Shown here one piece after another: positions 14,957 to 23,347 of a DNA stretch of 37,653 nt (its first letter is position 1; each line of letters opens with the position of its first letter). Source of the DNA: Nitrospirota bacterium. GTDB lineage: Bacteria > Nitrospirota > Nitrospiria > JACQBZ01. The notes below the pieces were generated by a model that did not search any database, had not been told where the DNA came from, and saw nothing but the letters and a program-made list of their open reading frames with translations. The DNA is taken from positions 1 through 37,653 of the forward strand of contig JACQCA010000002.1 in NCBI GenBank assembly GCA_016201865.1, in the 5' to 3' direction. A program made the position numbers and the translations under genes.

Positions 14957-15664
14957 TTAGCCGAGGATTTTCGGCGGCCAGATCACGTAAAGCATCAGGT
15001 AGGTGGTCGAGCTGGTGATCAACGCGACGACGAAGAGCGCCATCGTGAACGTGCCGACGGCCCGATGGCGCCGTTCGCCGTCGGGGAACCACCGTTCAAT
15101 CCCTTTCTCAATCAACAGGACGACCGCCACCAGCAGAAAGCCGGCAATATAGACGATGAGACGGGCGACGCTGTGCCACCGGATCAATCCGATGACGGCG
15201 AAGAACGCAAACGCGCCGCCGAGAATTTTATAAAAGGCGCCTATGCTCATCGACAGGGGGCCGGCCTGCAGTGTCCGGTGACCGTTTTTCCGCACGGCGA
15301 CGCGGAATCCCAGCACGATCATATAGACCGCGAGAACCAGCCCAATGCTCACCACCGTGATATGGATCGTCAGAAGCGGCGTGAAGAGATAGTGATAGAC
15401 CCAGTCCGGTCCGCCGAACCCTTCCTTCCCCTCCGTCGCCAGCGCCCCGAGTCCCTTCGCCAAATAGTAAACCGTAAAATAGGCCAGCATGCTGACCATG
15501 GCCCAGAGGGTCAGGGCATGATGCCGGTTTCCTTGTTTTCTCTTTCCCATTCTCCAGCCGATTAGGAACAGGATCGTAAAAGCCAGGGCCATGAGGAAGC
15601 TTAGATCCGCGCCCAAGGTGCCATGGGCTGGGAGAAATCCGGGTCTTCCGAGCAGTTCTTTCAT
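14957..15664 (-). CDS. DUF420-type multi-pass membrane protein
   Basis: A 235-residue protein with about seven predicted membrane helices. The pattern LPAHGTLGADLSF, NRHHALTLWAM, YHYLFTPLLTIHITVVSIGL and RHRAVGTFTMALFVVALITSSTTYLML matches DUF420, with its spaced histidines. Members such as YozB/CtaM are needed for haem-copper oxidase function. Standard DUF420 proteins are about 130-190 residues; here a two-helix block (about 160-205) is inserted before the last helix. The ATG at 15664 has a GGAGGG ribosome site; a TTG five codons upstream is less likely. It is convergent with the patatin gene. Confidence 0.75.
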   Translation of the reverse strand: MKELLGRPGFLPAHGTLGADLSFLMALAFTILFLIGWRMGKRKQGNRHHALTLWAMVSMLAYFTVYYLAKGLGALATEGKEGFGGPDWVYHYLFTPLLTIHITVVSIGLVLAVYMIVLGFRVAVRKNGHRTLQAGPLSMSIGAFYKILGGAFAFFAVIGLIRWHSVARLIVYIAGFLLVAVVLLIEKGIERWFPDGERRHRAVGTFTMALFVVALITSSTTYLMLYVIWPPKILG

Positions 15665-15709
15665 GTCTTGGCCCTCCAATAGAAGTTGGGGCTCTTTTCG
15701 CTTCCCGTT

Positions 15710-15738
15710 CTTATAACACGCCTTTCGAGCATCGTCAA
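15710..15738 (-). promoter_or_regulatory. Promoter of the DUF420 gene
   Basis: On the minus strand: TTGACG (15738-15733), 17 bp spacer, TATAAG (15715-15710). It overlaps the region that codes for, or once coded for, the start of the receiver fragment on the other strand. Confidence 0.65.
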
Positions 15739-15768
15739 GGCATCATTGACTGTCGAAACCGGACGACG

Positions 15769-15999
15769 GCCGATGACGCCGAGATGACGCGCTTTCTTCT
15801 TGAAGGGGCGCTCTTAAAAATGAAACTGACTCAATCGGTCGTCACAACCAAAAACGGCCGGGAGTTTGTGGCATCGTTTACCAAGAGACTCGCCGAAAAC
15901 AAGTCTGTAGACTTGGTCATTCTGAATCTCGAGATGCCGGCGATGGGCGGCATTACGGCCGCGCGCGTGATGCGCGCCATGGAAGAGAAGTGCCGTTGA
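15769..15999 (+). pseudogene. Remnant of a CheY-like receiver domain
   Basis: In one frame the sequence reads ADDAEMTRFLLEGALL, then VDLVILNLEMPAMGGITAARVMR, the beta1-alpha1 and phospho-acceptor regions of a response-regulator receiver. The hydrophobic beta1 strand that should precede ADDAE is absent, the phospho-acceptor Asp is Asn (N48 counting from the ATG at 15784), and the frame stops before the conserved Thr and Lys. A short ORF 15784-15999 (71 aa) remains. The fragment is therefore most likely dead. It lies between the DUF420 promoter and trpE; 16000-16060 after it holds nothing I recognise. Confidence 0.65.
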
Positions 16000-16060
16000 A
16001 CAAACAGGGTCCTTCCGATTCCTAACTTCTTGTTTTCCCCAAACTCTTCGTCAGGATTGA

Positions 16061-16089
16061 TTGACTTTTCCGTCGCCGCATGATACCGT
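16061..16089 (+). promoter_or_regulatory. Promoter of the trp operon
   Basis: TTGACT (16061-16066), 17 bp spacer, TACCGT (16084-16089). If correct, transcription starts near 16096, after the first possible ATG (16080). No leader peptide with tandem Trp codons, attenuator hairpin or T-box is visible upstream of trpE. Confidence 0.45.
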
Positions 16090-16112
16090 CAAACGGTTTA
16101 TTGGAAAATAAA

Positions 16113-17639
16113 ATGAAACGAAAATCGCGCAGACCCGCTTTACGCGAGCCCTTCTATTATCCGTCCCCGGAGGAGTTTGCCCAAAAAGCGAAACAAGGCA
16201 ATCTGATTCCGGTATACCGCGAGATCCTGGCCGATCTCGAGACGCCCGTCTCGGCCTTTCTGAAAATCGGGGACGGAAAATACGCCTACCTTTTGGAGAG
16301 CGTCGAAGGCGGGGAGAAATGGGCGAGATATTCTTTCCTGGGGATCGAGCCGATGATGGTCGTCCGGGGCTTCGGCCGGCAGGTGGACGTGGACCGGAAC
16401 GGGAGAGTCGAGCGGCGGACGGCCGAAGGCAATCCGCTTCTCGTTTTAAAAAAGATCCTGGCCAACTTTAAGCCGGTCGAGACGGAAGACCTGCCCCGTT
16501 TTTTCGGGGGAGCCGTCGGGTATGTCGCGTACGACATGGTCCGTTTTTTTGAGCCGGTCCGGCTAAAGACGGGTTCCCAAGAGATGCCGGATTTTATCTT
16601 TCTGGTGACCGACACCCTCTTGATTTTCGACAACGTCCGCCATCGGATCAAGGTGGTCTCAAACGCCTTTATCCAGGACCGTGATTTAAAGGGGGCCTAT
16701 CGAAAAGCGGTGCGGAAGATCGAGGCGATCATCGAACGCCTGCGTCGTCCTCCGCGATCGACTCCGGCCTCCGCTTGGCCGATTCGGAAACGGGCCGGGG
16801 TGGAAAGGCCCCGATCCAATGTCACCCGCGCCGGATTCAAAAAGGCGGTTCTTGCGGCCAAAGAATATATTCAGGCCGGGGATATCTTCCAAGTCCAGTT
16901 GTCCCAGCGGTTTTCGGTTTCGCTGACGGCCGACCCGTTTCGGGTCTATCGGGCGCTTCGCAGCATCAATCCGTCGCCGTACATGTTCTACCTCCGGTTC
17001 GGACGGCTTCACTTGGTGGGAACGTCGCCCGAGGTCTTGGTCCGCTTGGAGGGCCGAAAGGTCGAGACCCGCCCGATTGCCGGAACCCGCCGGCGGGGCC
17101 GGACGACGGAGGAGGATCAGCGGTTGGAATCCGAGCTCCTCTCCGACCCGAAGGAACGGGCCGAACATGTGATGTTGATCGATCTGGCCCGAAACGACAT
17201 CGGGCGGATCGCTCGGTACGGATCGGTCAAGGTGGATGAATTGATGGTGGTGGAGCGGTATTCGCATGTGATGCATATCGTTTCCAATGTCGTCGGCGAA
17301 CTTGAAAAAGGCAAAGACGCCTTTGACGTTCTACAAGCCTGTTTTCCGGCAGGCACCGTGACGGGAGCCCCCAAGATCCGTTCGATGGAGATCATCAACG
17401 AGCTTGAGAAAGACGGCCGCGGAATCTACGCCGGGGCGGTCGGCTATTTCAGTTTCCAGGGGAATATGGATGCCTGCATTACGATCCGGACGATCGTCAT
17501 TGATGAAAACCGCGCGACCGTGCAAGCGGCCGCCGGTATCGTGGCCGATTCGGATCCGGATCGGGAATATGAGGAGACGAACAACAAAGCCAGGGCGATG
17601 CTCAGCGCGATTCAACTGGCCGAAGAAGGTTTGATGTAG
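16113..17639 (+). CDS. trpE: Anthranilate synthase component I
   Basis: Makes anthranilate from chorismate using ammonia from TrpG. The usual N-terminus begins at [24 protein letters not shown], with LLES (feedback-site serine) soon after. The chorismate-binding half contains [47 protein letters not shown] (read across about 317-342), [11 protein letters not shown] and [21 protein letters not shown]. From ATG 16113 it has 508 residues, normal for the family; ATG 16080 adds 11 residues but lies within the promoter. The stop is 1 bp before the trpG ATG. It is the first gene of the trp cluster. Confidence 0.95.
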   Translation: MKRKSRRPALREPFYYPSPEEFAQKAKQGNLIPVYREILADLETPVSAFLKIGDGKYAYLLESVEGGEKWARYSFLGIEPMMVVRGFGRQVDVDRNGRVERRTAEGNPLLVLKKILANFKPVETEDLPRFFGGAVGYVAYDMVRFFEPVRLKTGSQEMPDFIFLVTDTLLIFDNVRHRIKVVSNAFIQDRDLKGAYRKAVRKIEAIIERLRRPPRSTPASAWPIRKRAGVERPRSNVTRAGFKKAVLAAKEYIQAGDIFQVQLSQRFSVSLTADPFRVYRALRSINPSPYMFYLRFGRLHLVGTSPEVLVRLEGRKVETRPIAGTRRRGRTTEEDQRLESELLSDPKERAEHVMLIDLARNDIGRIARYGSVKVDELMVVERYSHVMHIVSNVVGELEKGKDAFDVLQACFPAGTVTGAPKIRSMEIINELEKDGRGIYAGAVGYFSFQGNMDACITIRTIVIDENRATVQAAAGIVADSDPDREYEETNNKARAMLSAIQLAEEGLM

Positions 17640-17640
17640 A

Positions 17641-18204
17641 ATGTTGCTCATGATCGACAACTATGATTCGTTTACCTACAACCTCGTCCAGTATTTCGGG
17701 GAGATGGATCAGGACGTGCGCGTCTATCGGAACGATCAGATCACGCTGGACGAAATCGCGGAACTTCGGCCGGACCGGATTGTGATCTCACCGGGACCCT
17801 GCACCCCAAAAGAGGCCGGCATCTCGATCGAGCTGATCAAGCGGTTTTCGGGCAAACTGCCCATCCTGGGCGTCTGCCTCGGCCATCAGGCGATCGGGGA
17901 GGCCTTCGGCGGCGACGTGGTCCGGGCGGCGCGGCTGATGCACGGAAAGACCTCGATGATTCATCATGATGGAAAGACGATCTTTAAGGGAATTCCCAAT
18001 CCGTTTGAGGCGACGCGCTACCATTCACTGATCGTGAAACGGGAAACACTGCCGTTGGTCTTGACGGTCACGGCCGAGACTCAGGAAGGAGAGATCATGG
18101 GCCTTCGTCATGCGGACTATCCCGTTGAAGGCGTGCAGTTTCATCCGGAATCCATCCTGACCCGGGTCGGGATGGATCTTTTGAAAAATTTCTTGAAGAT
18201 GTAG
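17641..18204 (+). CDS. trpG: Anthranilate synthase component II (glutamine amidotransferase)
   Basis: A 187-residue class I glutamine amidotransferase. The triad is C79 in [11 protein letters not shown], plus H168 and E170 in [10 protein letters not shown]. It starts with [21 protein letters not shown] and has the [13 protein letters not shown] segment typical of TrpG/PabA. It supplies ammonia to TrpE, and may also serve para-aminobenzoate synthase if no other PabA exists in the genome. Its ATG is one base after the trpE stop, so the two subunits are translationally coupled. Confidence 0.95.
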   Translation: MLLMIDNYDSFTYNLVQYFGEMDQDVRVYRNDQITLDEIAELRPDRIVISPGPCTPKEAGISIELIKRFSGKLPILGVCLGHQAIGEAFGGDVVRAARLMHGKTSMIHHDGKTIFKGIPNPFEATRYHSLIVKRETLPLVLTVTAETQEGEIMGLRHADYPVEGVQFHPESILTRVGMDLLKNFLKM

Positions 18205-18216
18205 GAGGACCATCGC

Positions 18217-18690
18217 ATGAATCCTAATAGCGGTGACAATGTGCAGTTGCGTTTGATGGAAAGGCTCGAAAAATACGGTTATATCACGGCCGGACTCAGT
18301 TTTCTGATTCTCGGCATGGTTGTCTTCACCTACGGTTGGTTTGAGTTCCTAATCGGCTTCAAGGCGAACCTTCCGAGGGCCGTGCTGGTCCTGATGAACG
18401 AGCTACTGCTGGTCGTGATCCTGTTGGAGCTCTTTCGGACGATCATCAATTTCCTCCAAAGCCGAACGATCAGTCTGGAGCCTTTTCTCCACGTCGGGAT
18501 CATCGCGTCGGTGCGGCGGCTCCTGACAATCGGGGCCGAGATAACGCTTCAGGTTGAGGTCTCGCCGGTTCGCTTCAACCAGTATCTGCTCGATGCGCTG
18601 GTCAATGTGGGGGTGATTCTCGCCCTGGTCTTCGCGCTTTATCTTTACCGAGTACGCGGCATGAAGGCGGAATATCTGGTCAAGGGGTGA
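18217..18690 (+). CDS. PsiE-like membrane protein
   Basis: A 157-residue protein with four hydrophobic helices (about 22-44, 57-80, 92-112 and 126-148). The segments FLQSRTISLEPFLHVGIIASVRRLL and LDALVNVGVILALVFALYLYR fit the phosphate-starvation-inducible PsiE family, whose biochemical function is unknown. An AGGAGG ribosome site lies before the ATG, 12 bp after trpG. It interrupts the trp cluster between trpG and trpD; nothing links PsiE to tryptophan synthesis, so it is probably a passenger or a membrane-stress protein caught in the operon. Confidence 0.75.
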   Translation: MNPNSGDNVQLRLMERLEKYGYITAGLSFLILGMVVFTYGWFEFLIGFKANLPRAVLVLMNELLLVVILLELFRTIINFLQSRTISLEPFLHVGIIASVRRLLTIGAEITLQVEVSPVRFNQYLLDALVNVGVILALVFALYLYRVRGMKAEYLVKG

Positions 18691-18753
18691 CGCACTATGG
18701 TACATTCAAACTCTCGACGGCACACGCGGGAATTAAAATGAAGGGATCTACCC

Positions 18754-18827
18754 AGCGAGCAACGCGAGCGAGAGGGGGAGGCTCCAGTCCGCCTGAGGCG
18801 GATGGAGGGGGCGACGTGAGCCCCTAT
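18754..18827 (+). repeat. 74-bp structured repeat, copy 2 (before trpD)
   Basis: Same element as 11611-11684, with three mismatches, all outside the hairpin core. It ends 5 bp before the trpD ATG at 18833. The strand relative to the downstream gene is the same in both copies. The preceding bases 18691-18753 hold no gene or promoter that I recognise. Confidence 0.9.
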
Positions 18828-18832
18828 CATCG

Positions 18833-19846
18833 ATGATCAAAGAGGCGATTGCAAAGGTTGTGGATCGAATCCATCTCACCGAAGCCGAGGCCGAGGCCGC
18901 GATGCGTGAGATCATGGAGGGGCTTGCCACGCCGGCGCAGATTGCAGCCTACATTACGGCCCTACGGATGAAGGGGGAGACGGTGGATGAGATCACCGGC
19001 TCGGCCCGCGTCATGCGGGAGAAAGCCGTCCGGATCCACGTGAACGATCCGTATGTGGTGGACACCTGCGGCACGGGCGGGGATCGAATGAACACCTTTA
19101 ATATCTCCACCACGACGGCTTTTGTGGTGGCCGGGGCCGGGATCACGGTCGCAAAACACGGGAACCGTTCCGTCTCGAGCAGCTGCGGCAGCGCCGATGT
19201 GCTGAAGGCCCTCGGGGTCAAGATTGATTATCCGCCCGAGAAGGTGGAGGAATGCCTCAACATGATCGGGATTGGTTTTCTGTTCGCCCCTTTATATCAC
19301 GGCGCAATGAAACACGCCGTCGGGCCGCGTCAGGAGACGGGAATCCGGACGATCTTCAATATCCTGGGGCCCTTGGCGAATCCGGCCCGGGCCTCGATCC
19401 AGGTGTTGGGGGTGTATGACCAGAATCTGACCGATCTGATGGCCCAGGTCCTGATGAATTTAGGATCGCTTCATTTCTTTTGCGTCAACGGACTGGACGG
19501 ACTGGACGAGATTACGATTACGGGAAAAACCAAGATCTGCGAGGGCAAAGAGGGGAAGGTCAAATGCTATCATATCGAGCCTGCCGATTTTGACCTGTCG
19601 ACGGCCGGCGTGAAGGATATCGTCGGAGGCACGCCGGAACAGAATGCGCGGATTGTTTTGGACGTCCTGTCCGGGCAGAAAGGACCGAAACGGGATATCG
19701 TTTTGTTGAATGCCGCGCCGGCCATCGTGGCCGCCGGAAGGGCCGCGACGCTTCTTGAAGGAATTCAAGTTGCGGCCGAAGCGATTGACCGGGGCGCGGC
19801 CATGGAAAAGTTGGAAGGCCTCCGCGCCATGACCAATCGGCCATGA
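18833..19846 (+). CDS. trpD: Anthranilate phosphoribosyltransferase
   Basis: Transfers phosphoribose from PRPP to anthranilate. The 337-residue protein has the PRPP loop [17 protein letters not shown] (near 79-95), the [17 protein letters not shown] motif (near 106-122) and HHAMK-like [27 protein letters not shown] (split here as [13 protein letters not shown] and [10 protein letters not shown]). It starts [21 protein letters not shown] like the family. There is no Shine-Dalgarno at the usual place, because the 74-bp repeat occupies the upstream sequence, so translation may depend on that structure. Confidence 0.95.
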   Translation: MIKEAIAKVVDRIHLTEAEAEAAMREIMEGLATPAQIAAYITALRMKGETVDEITGSARVMREKAVRIHVNDPYVVDTCGTGGDRMNTFNISTTTAFVVAGAGITVAKHGNRSVSSSCGSADVLKALGVKIDYPPEKVEECLNMIGIGFLFAPLYHGAMKHAVGPRQETGIRTIFNILGPLANPARASIQVLGVYDQNLTDLMAQVLMNLGSLHFFCVNGLDGLDEITITGKTKICEGKEGKVKCYHIEPADFDLSTAGVKDIVGGTPEQNARIVLDVLSGQKGPKRDIVLLNAAPAIVAAGRAATLLEGIQVAAEAIDRGAAMEKLEGLRAMTNRP

Positions 19847-19854
19847 CAGAGAGG

Positions 19855-19879
19855 GGGGACAGATTTCAAATCTGTCCCC
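19855..19879. repeat. 25-bp perfect palindrome (REP-like)
   Basis: GGGGACAGATTT (19855-19866), one central base, AAATCTGTCCCC (19868-19879). It sits in the 42-bp gap between trpD and trpC. The GGGGACAG...CTGTCCCC pattern is a familiar extragenic palindrome in many bacterial genomes and is not followed by a T-run. Confidence 0.85.
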
Positions 19880-19888
19880 AGCCAGTAC

Positions 19889-20677
19889 ATGACTTTCATA
19901 GACGATATCCTTCTCTCAACCCGGGAAACGGTTCGGGCCTCAAAACTCAAACGCCCCCTGGCTGATCATAAATCCCGGATTCGGGATCAAGAATCGCCCT
20001 GCGCCTTTGTCGAGTCCCTTTCGAAAGATCCGGGTTTAAAACTTATCGCGGAACTGAAACGGGCCTCCCCCTCCCAAGGCACCTTAAGGGAACGGTACAA
20101 TCCGGCCGAGATCGCCCGGGTCTATGAAGAGGAGGGGGCGGCGGCTCTCTCGGTCTTGACGGAAGAGCGATTTTTTCAAGGTTCATTGGCCGATTTGGGT
20201 CTTGTTCGAAAGGCCGTGAGACGACCGTTGTTGCGGAAGGATTTCGTGATCGATGAGTACCAGATCTATGAGGCGAGGGCGTTCGGGGCCGATGCGGTTC
20301 TGCTGATCGCGACGATTTTGGACGACGCCCGCCTCAAGGATTTTCTTGCGCTCGCTTCGGATCTCGCCATGGCCGGTCTCATCGAGGTCCACACCGAGGC
20401 CGAACTGGAGCGAGCGTTGCAGACCGACGCGCGTCTCATCGGCATCAACAACCGCGACCTGACGACGTTTAAAACCGATCTGGAAACAACCTTTCGTTTG
20501 ATCCGAGGGATCCCGGAGGATCGCATTGTGGTGAGCGAAAGCGGGATCGCCCGGAGGGAAGACGTCGAGCGGCTGCGCGAGGCCGGGACGGACGCGGTGC
20601 TGATCGGCGAGATCTTCATGAAGAGTCCCGACATTCGGGCCAAGGTCCGGGAGTTGTTTGGAAAAAATGCGTGTTAA
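19889..20677 (+). CDS. trpC: Indole-3-glycerol-phosphate synthase
   Basis: A 262-residue (beta/alpha)8 enzyme that closes the indole ring of 1-(2-carboxyphenylamino)-deoxyribulose phosphate. The family motifs LIAELKRASPSQG (near 52-64), LLRKDFVIDEYQIYEARAFGAD, GINNRDLTTF and VVSESGI are all present. Its stop overlaps the trpF start region: the trpF ATG at 20667 lies inside the last codons. It follows the palindrome at 19855-19879. Confidence 0.95.
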   Translation: MTFIDDILLSTRETVRASKLKRPLADHKSRIRDQESPCAFVESLSKDPGLKLIAELKRASPSQGTLRERYNPAEIARVYEEEGAAALSVLTEERFFQGSLADLGLVRKAVRRPLLRKDFVIDEYQIYEARAFGADAVLLIATILDDARLKDFLALASDLAMAGLIEVHTEAELERALQTDARLIGINNRDLTTFKTDLETTFRLIRGIPEDRIVVSESGIARREDVERLREAGTDAVLIGEIFMKSPDIRAKVRELFGKNAC

Positions 20678-21275
20678 AATCTGCGGAATTATGAATGTCA
20701 CGGACGCGCTTGCGGCCGCGGAATACGGCGCGGACGCGCTCGGTTTCATCTTGTACCGAAACAGCCCTCGTTATATCGAGCCCGGCGCGGTCAAAAACAT
20801 CATCCAGCAGCTGCCGCCGTTCGTGACGACGGTGGGCGTCTTTGCCGATGAAGAGGAAAAGGCGATCCGATCGCTTGTCGAAGAATGCGGGATCGACGTG
20901 ATTCAGCTTCAGGGAAACGAACCGCCGGATTTCTGCAGACGATTGGGCCTCCGCGTGATCAAGGCGATCCGAGTCAGCGACCGTTTCAGCCTTAACCGGA
21001 TGATCCCATATAAGGTCAGGGCCTTTGTCCTGGATACGTATCGGGAGGGGCAGCTCGGCGGCACGGGGGAGACCTTCGACTGGAATCTTGCGGTCGAAGC
21101 GAAAAAATTCGGAAAGATCATCTTGGCCGGAGGCCTGACCCCGGAAAATATCGGAGCGGCGATCGAACAGGTGCGGCCGTATGGCGTGGATGTCAGCAGC
21201 GGCCTGGAAGAGCGCATCGGGAAAAAGGATCATTCGAAATTAAAGCGGTTTATCGAGATCGCCAAACAGGGTTAG
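20667..21275 (+). CDS. trpF: Phosphoribosylanthranilate isomerase
   Basis: A 202-residue barrel enzyme catalysing the Amadori rearrangement of phosphoribosylanthranilate. It begins [24 protein letters not shown] with the catalytic cysteine C6; the catalytic aspartate lies in the FVLDTY strand near 125, and [10 protein letters not shown] and [10 protein letters not shown] form the phosphate site. I chose ATG 20667 because the protein then starts at the family's MxxKICG motif; a TTG three codons earlier is possible. It overlaps the trpC end by 11 bp. Confidence 0.95.
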   Translation: MRVKICGIMNVTDALAAAEYGADALGFILYRNSPRYIEPGAVKNIIQQLPPFVTTVGVFADEEEKAIRSLVEECGIDVIQLQGNEPPDFCRRLGLRVIKAIRVSDRFSLNRMIPYKVRAFVLDTYREGQLGGTGETFDWNLAVEAKKFGKIILAGGLTPENIGAAIEQVRPYGVDVSSGLEERIGKKDHSKLKRFIEIAKQG

Positions 21276-21279
21276 CGCG

Positions 21280-22500
21280 ATGGTAAAGTCCAAGACAAGA
21301 TCGAATCCCAAAACGGTTCCCGATCAGACCGGTCACTTCGGAATCTACGGCGGGCGGTTTGCTCCGGAAACCTTGATTCCGGCTTTGACGGAGCTCGAGA
21401 AGTGTTATAACTCAAGCTGGAAAGACCGTCGATTCCAAAGTCATCTTAAAGAATATCTTGAAGAATATGTCGGCCGTCCAACACCGCTTTATTATGCCCG
21501 GCGGCTGACGGAGGAAGTCGGCGGGGCGAAGATCTATCTCAAGCGGGAAGACCTCTGTCACACCGGGGCGCACAAGATCAACAATACGGTCGGGCAGGCC
21601 CTCCTGGCCAAACGGATGGGCAAGCGCCGCGTGATTGCCGAGACCGGTGCCGGGCAGCACGGCGTGGCCGTGGCGACCGTTGCGGCGGTCTTCGGACTGG
21701 AATGCGAGGTTTACATGGGCACCGCCGACATGGAGCGGCAGTCGCTGAATGTCTATCGGATGCGATTGATGGGGACGAAGGTGACGCCGGTGGATACCGG
21801 AAGCCGGACCCTTAAGGATGCGATCAGCGAGGCGATGCGTGATTGGACCACCCACGTCCGCACCACCCATTATATCTTGGGGTCCGTGCTGGGCCCCCAT
21901 CCTTTTCCGGTCATGATCCGCGATTTCCAGTCAGTCATCGGGCTTGAGACCCGCCGCCAGATCCGAAAGGCGGAGGGGCGCCTTCCCGATTATCTTGTGG
22001 CCTGCGTCGGGGGCGGGAGCAACGCCATGGGACTGTTTTATCCGTTTCTGTCCGACCGAACGGTCCGGATGATCGGGGTGGAAGCCGGCGGCCACGGGAT
22101 CGAAAGCGGAAAACATGCCGCACGATTCGCCGACGGTTCCGTCGGGGTGCTCCAGGGAACGATGACGTATCTCCTTCAGGACGACGACGGCCAGATCCGG
22201 CTGACCCACTCCGTCTCGGCTGGGCTGGACTATGCCGCGGTGGGTCCAGAACACAGTTATTATTACGATCGGGGCCGAATCCATTTTACGCATGCCACGG
22301 ATCAAGAGGCCTTGGCCGCGTTCGATCTTTTAAGCCAGGTCGAGGGGATTCCGCCGGCGTTGGAGTCGGCCCATGCAATGGCCCATGTCGTGAAATTGGC
22401 CCCTCGGCTGAAGCGGAATCAGATCATCGTGATCAATCTTTCGGGTCGGGGCGACAAGGACGTGATGCAGGTCGCCAAGATCCGAGGTGTGAAATTGTAG
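21280..22500 (+). CDS. trpB: Tryptophan synthase beta chain
   Basis: A 406-residue PLP enzyme joining indole and serine. The PLP lysine is K99 in HTGAHKINN; the catalytic glutamate motif ETGAGQHG and the phosphate-binding GGGSNA loop are present. The COMM-domain region and the ending LSGRGDKDV are normal, and the sequence belongs to the TrpB1 type that pairs with TrpA. It starts 4 bp after trpF; trpA follows after 7 bp. Confidence 0.96.
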   Translation: MVKSKTRSNPKTVPDQTGHFGIYGGRFAPETLIPALTELEKCYNSSWKDRRFQSHLKEYLEEYVGRPTPLYYARRLTEEVGGAKIYLKREDLCHTGAHKINNTVGQALLAKRMGKRRVIAETGAGQHGVAVATVAAVFGLECEVYMGTADMERQSLNVYRMRLMGTKVTPVDTGSRTLKDAISEAMRDWTTHVRTTHYILGSVLGPHPFPVMIRDFQSVIGLETRRQIRKAEGRLPDYLVACVGGGSNAMGLFYPFLSDRTVRMIGVEAGGHGIESGKHAARFADGSVGVLQGTMTYLLQDDDGQIRLTHSVSAGLDYAAVGPEHSYYYDRGRIHFTHATDQEALAAFDLLSQVEGIPPALESAHAMAHVVKLAPRLKRNQIIVINLSGRGDKDVMQVAKIRGVKL

Positions 22501-22507
22501 GGGTGAG

Positions 22508-23347
22508 ATGTCACGCATCGACAAAACCTTTGAACGGCTCCGCAGGAAAAAAGAGAAAGCCCTTATCCCGTACATCATGGCCGGCGATCCGTATCTCGAG
22601 CGCACGGAGGAACTCGTGTTGGCGATGGAGCGGGCCGGCGCCGATATCGTCGAGTTGGGCGTGCCGTTCTCGGATCCGATTGCGGACGGTCCCGTTATTC
22701 AGCGGGCCGGGCAGCGGTCGCTGAAATGGAAGACGGCCTTAAGGGACGTCTTAAGGTTGGCGGCGGACATCCGGAAAAAAAGCGAAATCCCGCTGGTTCT
22801 GATGAGCTACACCAATCCGATTTTACGATTCGGCATCGAAAATTTTTTTAAGGAGGCCGCGGCAAGCGGAGTCGACGGCGTGATCATCCCGGATCTGCCG
22901 CCGGAAGAGGGCCGGACCGTGATTGAAGGCAGCCGTCGGAGCGGACTGGACTGGATCCTGCTGGCCGCGCCGACTACGCCGCCCGAGCGGCTGAGAGGAT
23001 TGGCCCGGCAAACGCGGGGGTTTCTCTATTATGTTTCCCTGACCGGCATCACCGGCGCGTCCTTAACCGATCTTTCGGAGGTCAAGACCAAATTATCGGC
23101 CATCCGCCGGATCACGGATCAACCGATTGCGGTGGGGTTCGGCATCTCCACGCCGGAACAGGCCGGGGCCGTGGCCGGGATGGCGGACGGCGTTATTGTC
23201 GGCAGCGCGATCGTCCGACTGATTGAGGAGCACATGGAGGATTCCGATCTGCCGATTCGAGTCGCCGCGTTTGTGAAACAATTGAAGCTTGCCGTCAAGG
23301 GCGGGCGCGTCCGGCGGATGACGACCGTCGGAGAGAAACGGTCATGA
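22508..23347 (+). CDS. trpA: Tryptophan synthase alpha chain
   Basis: A 279-residue barrel subunit that splits indole-3-glycerol phosphate. The catalytic residues are E49 (ELGVPFSDP) and D60 (ADGP); phosphate-binding motifs are VGFGIST and GSAIV. It is about 10 residues longer than usual, with a basic C-terminal tail. It completes the TrpAB complex. Its stop overlaps the start of the HD-GYP gene (ATGATGA), so that gene is coupled to the trp operon. Confidence 0.96.
   Translation: MSRIDKTFERLRRKKEKALIPYIMAGDPYLERTEELVLAMERAGADIVELGVPFSDPIADGPVIQRAGQRSLKWKTALRDVLRLAADIRKKSEIPLVLMSYTNPILRFGIENFFKEAAASGVDGVIIPDLPPEEGRTVIEGSRRSGLDWILLAAPTTPPERLRGLARQTRGFLYYVSLTGITGASLTDLSEVKTKLSAIRRITDQPIAVGFGISTPEQAGAVAGMADGVIVGSAIVRLIEEHMEDSDLPIRVAAFVKQLKLAVKGGRVRRMTTVGEKRS

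Noticed and set aside
16000-16112. trp attenuator or leader peptide upstream of trpE
   Set aside because: No short ORF with consecutive Trp codons, no terminator/antiterminator pair and no T-box motif found; the predicted leader is only about 15-20 nt.
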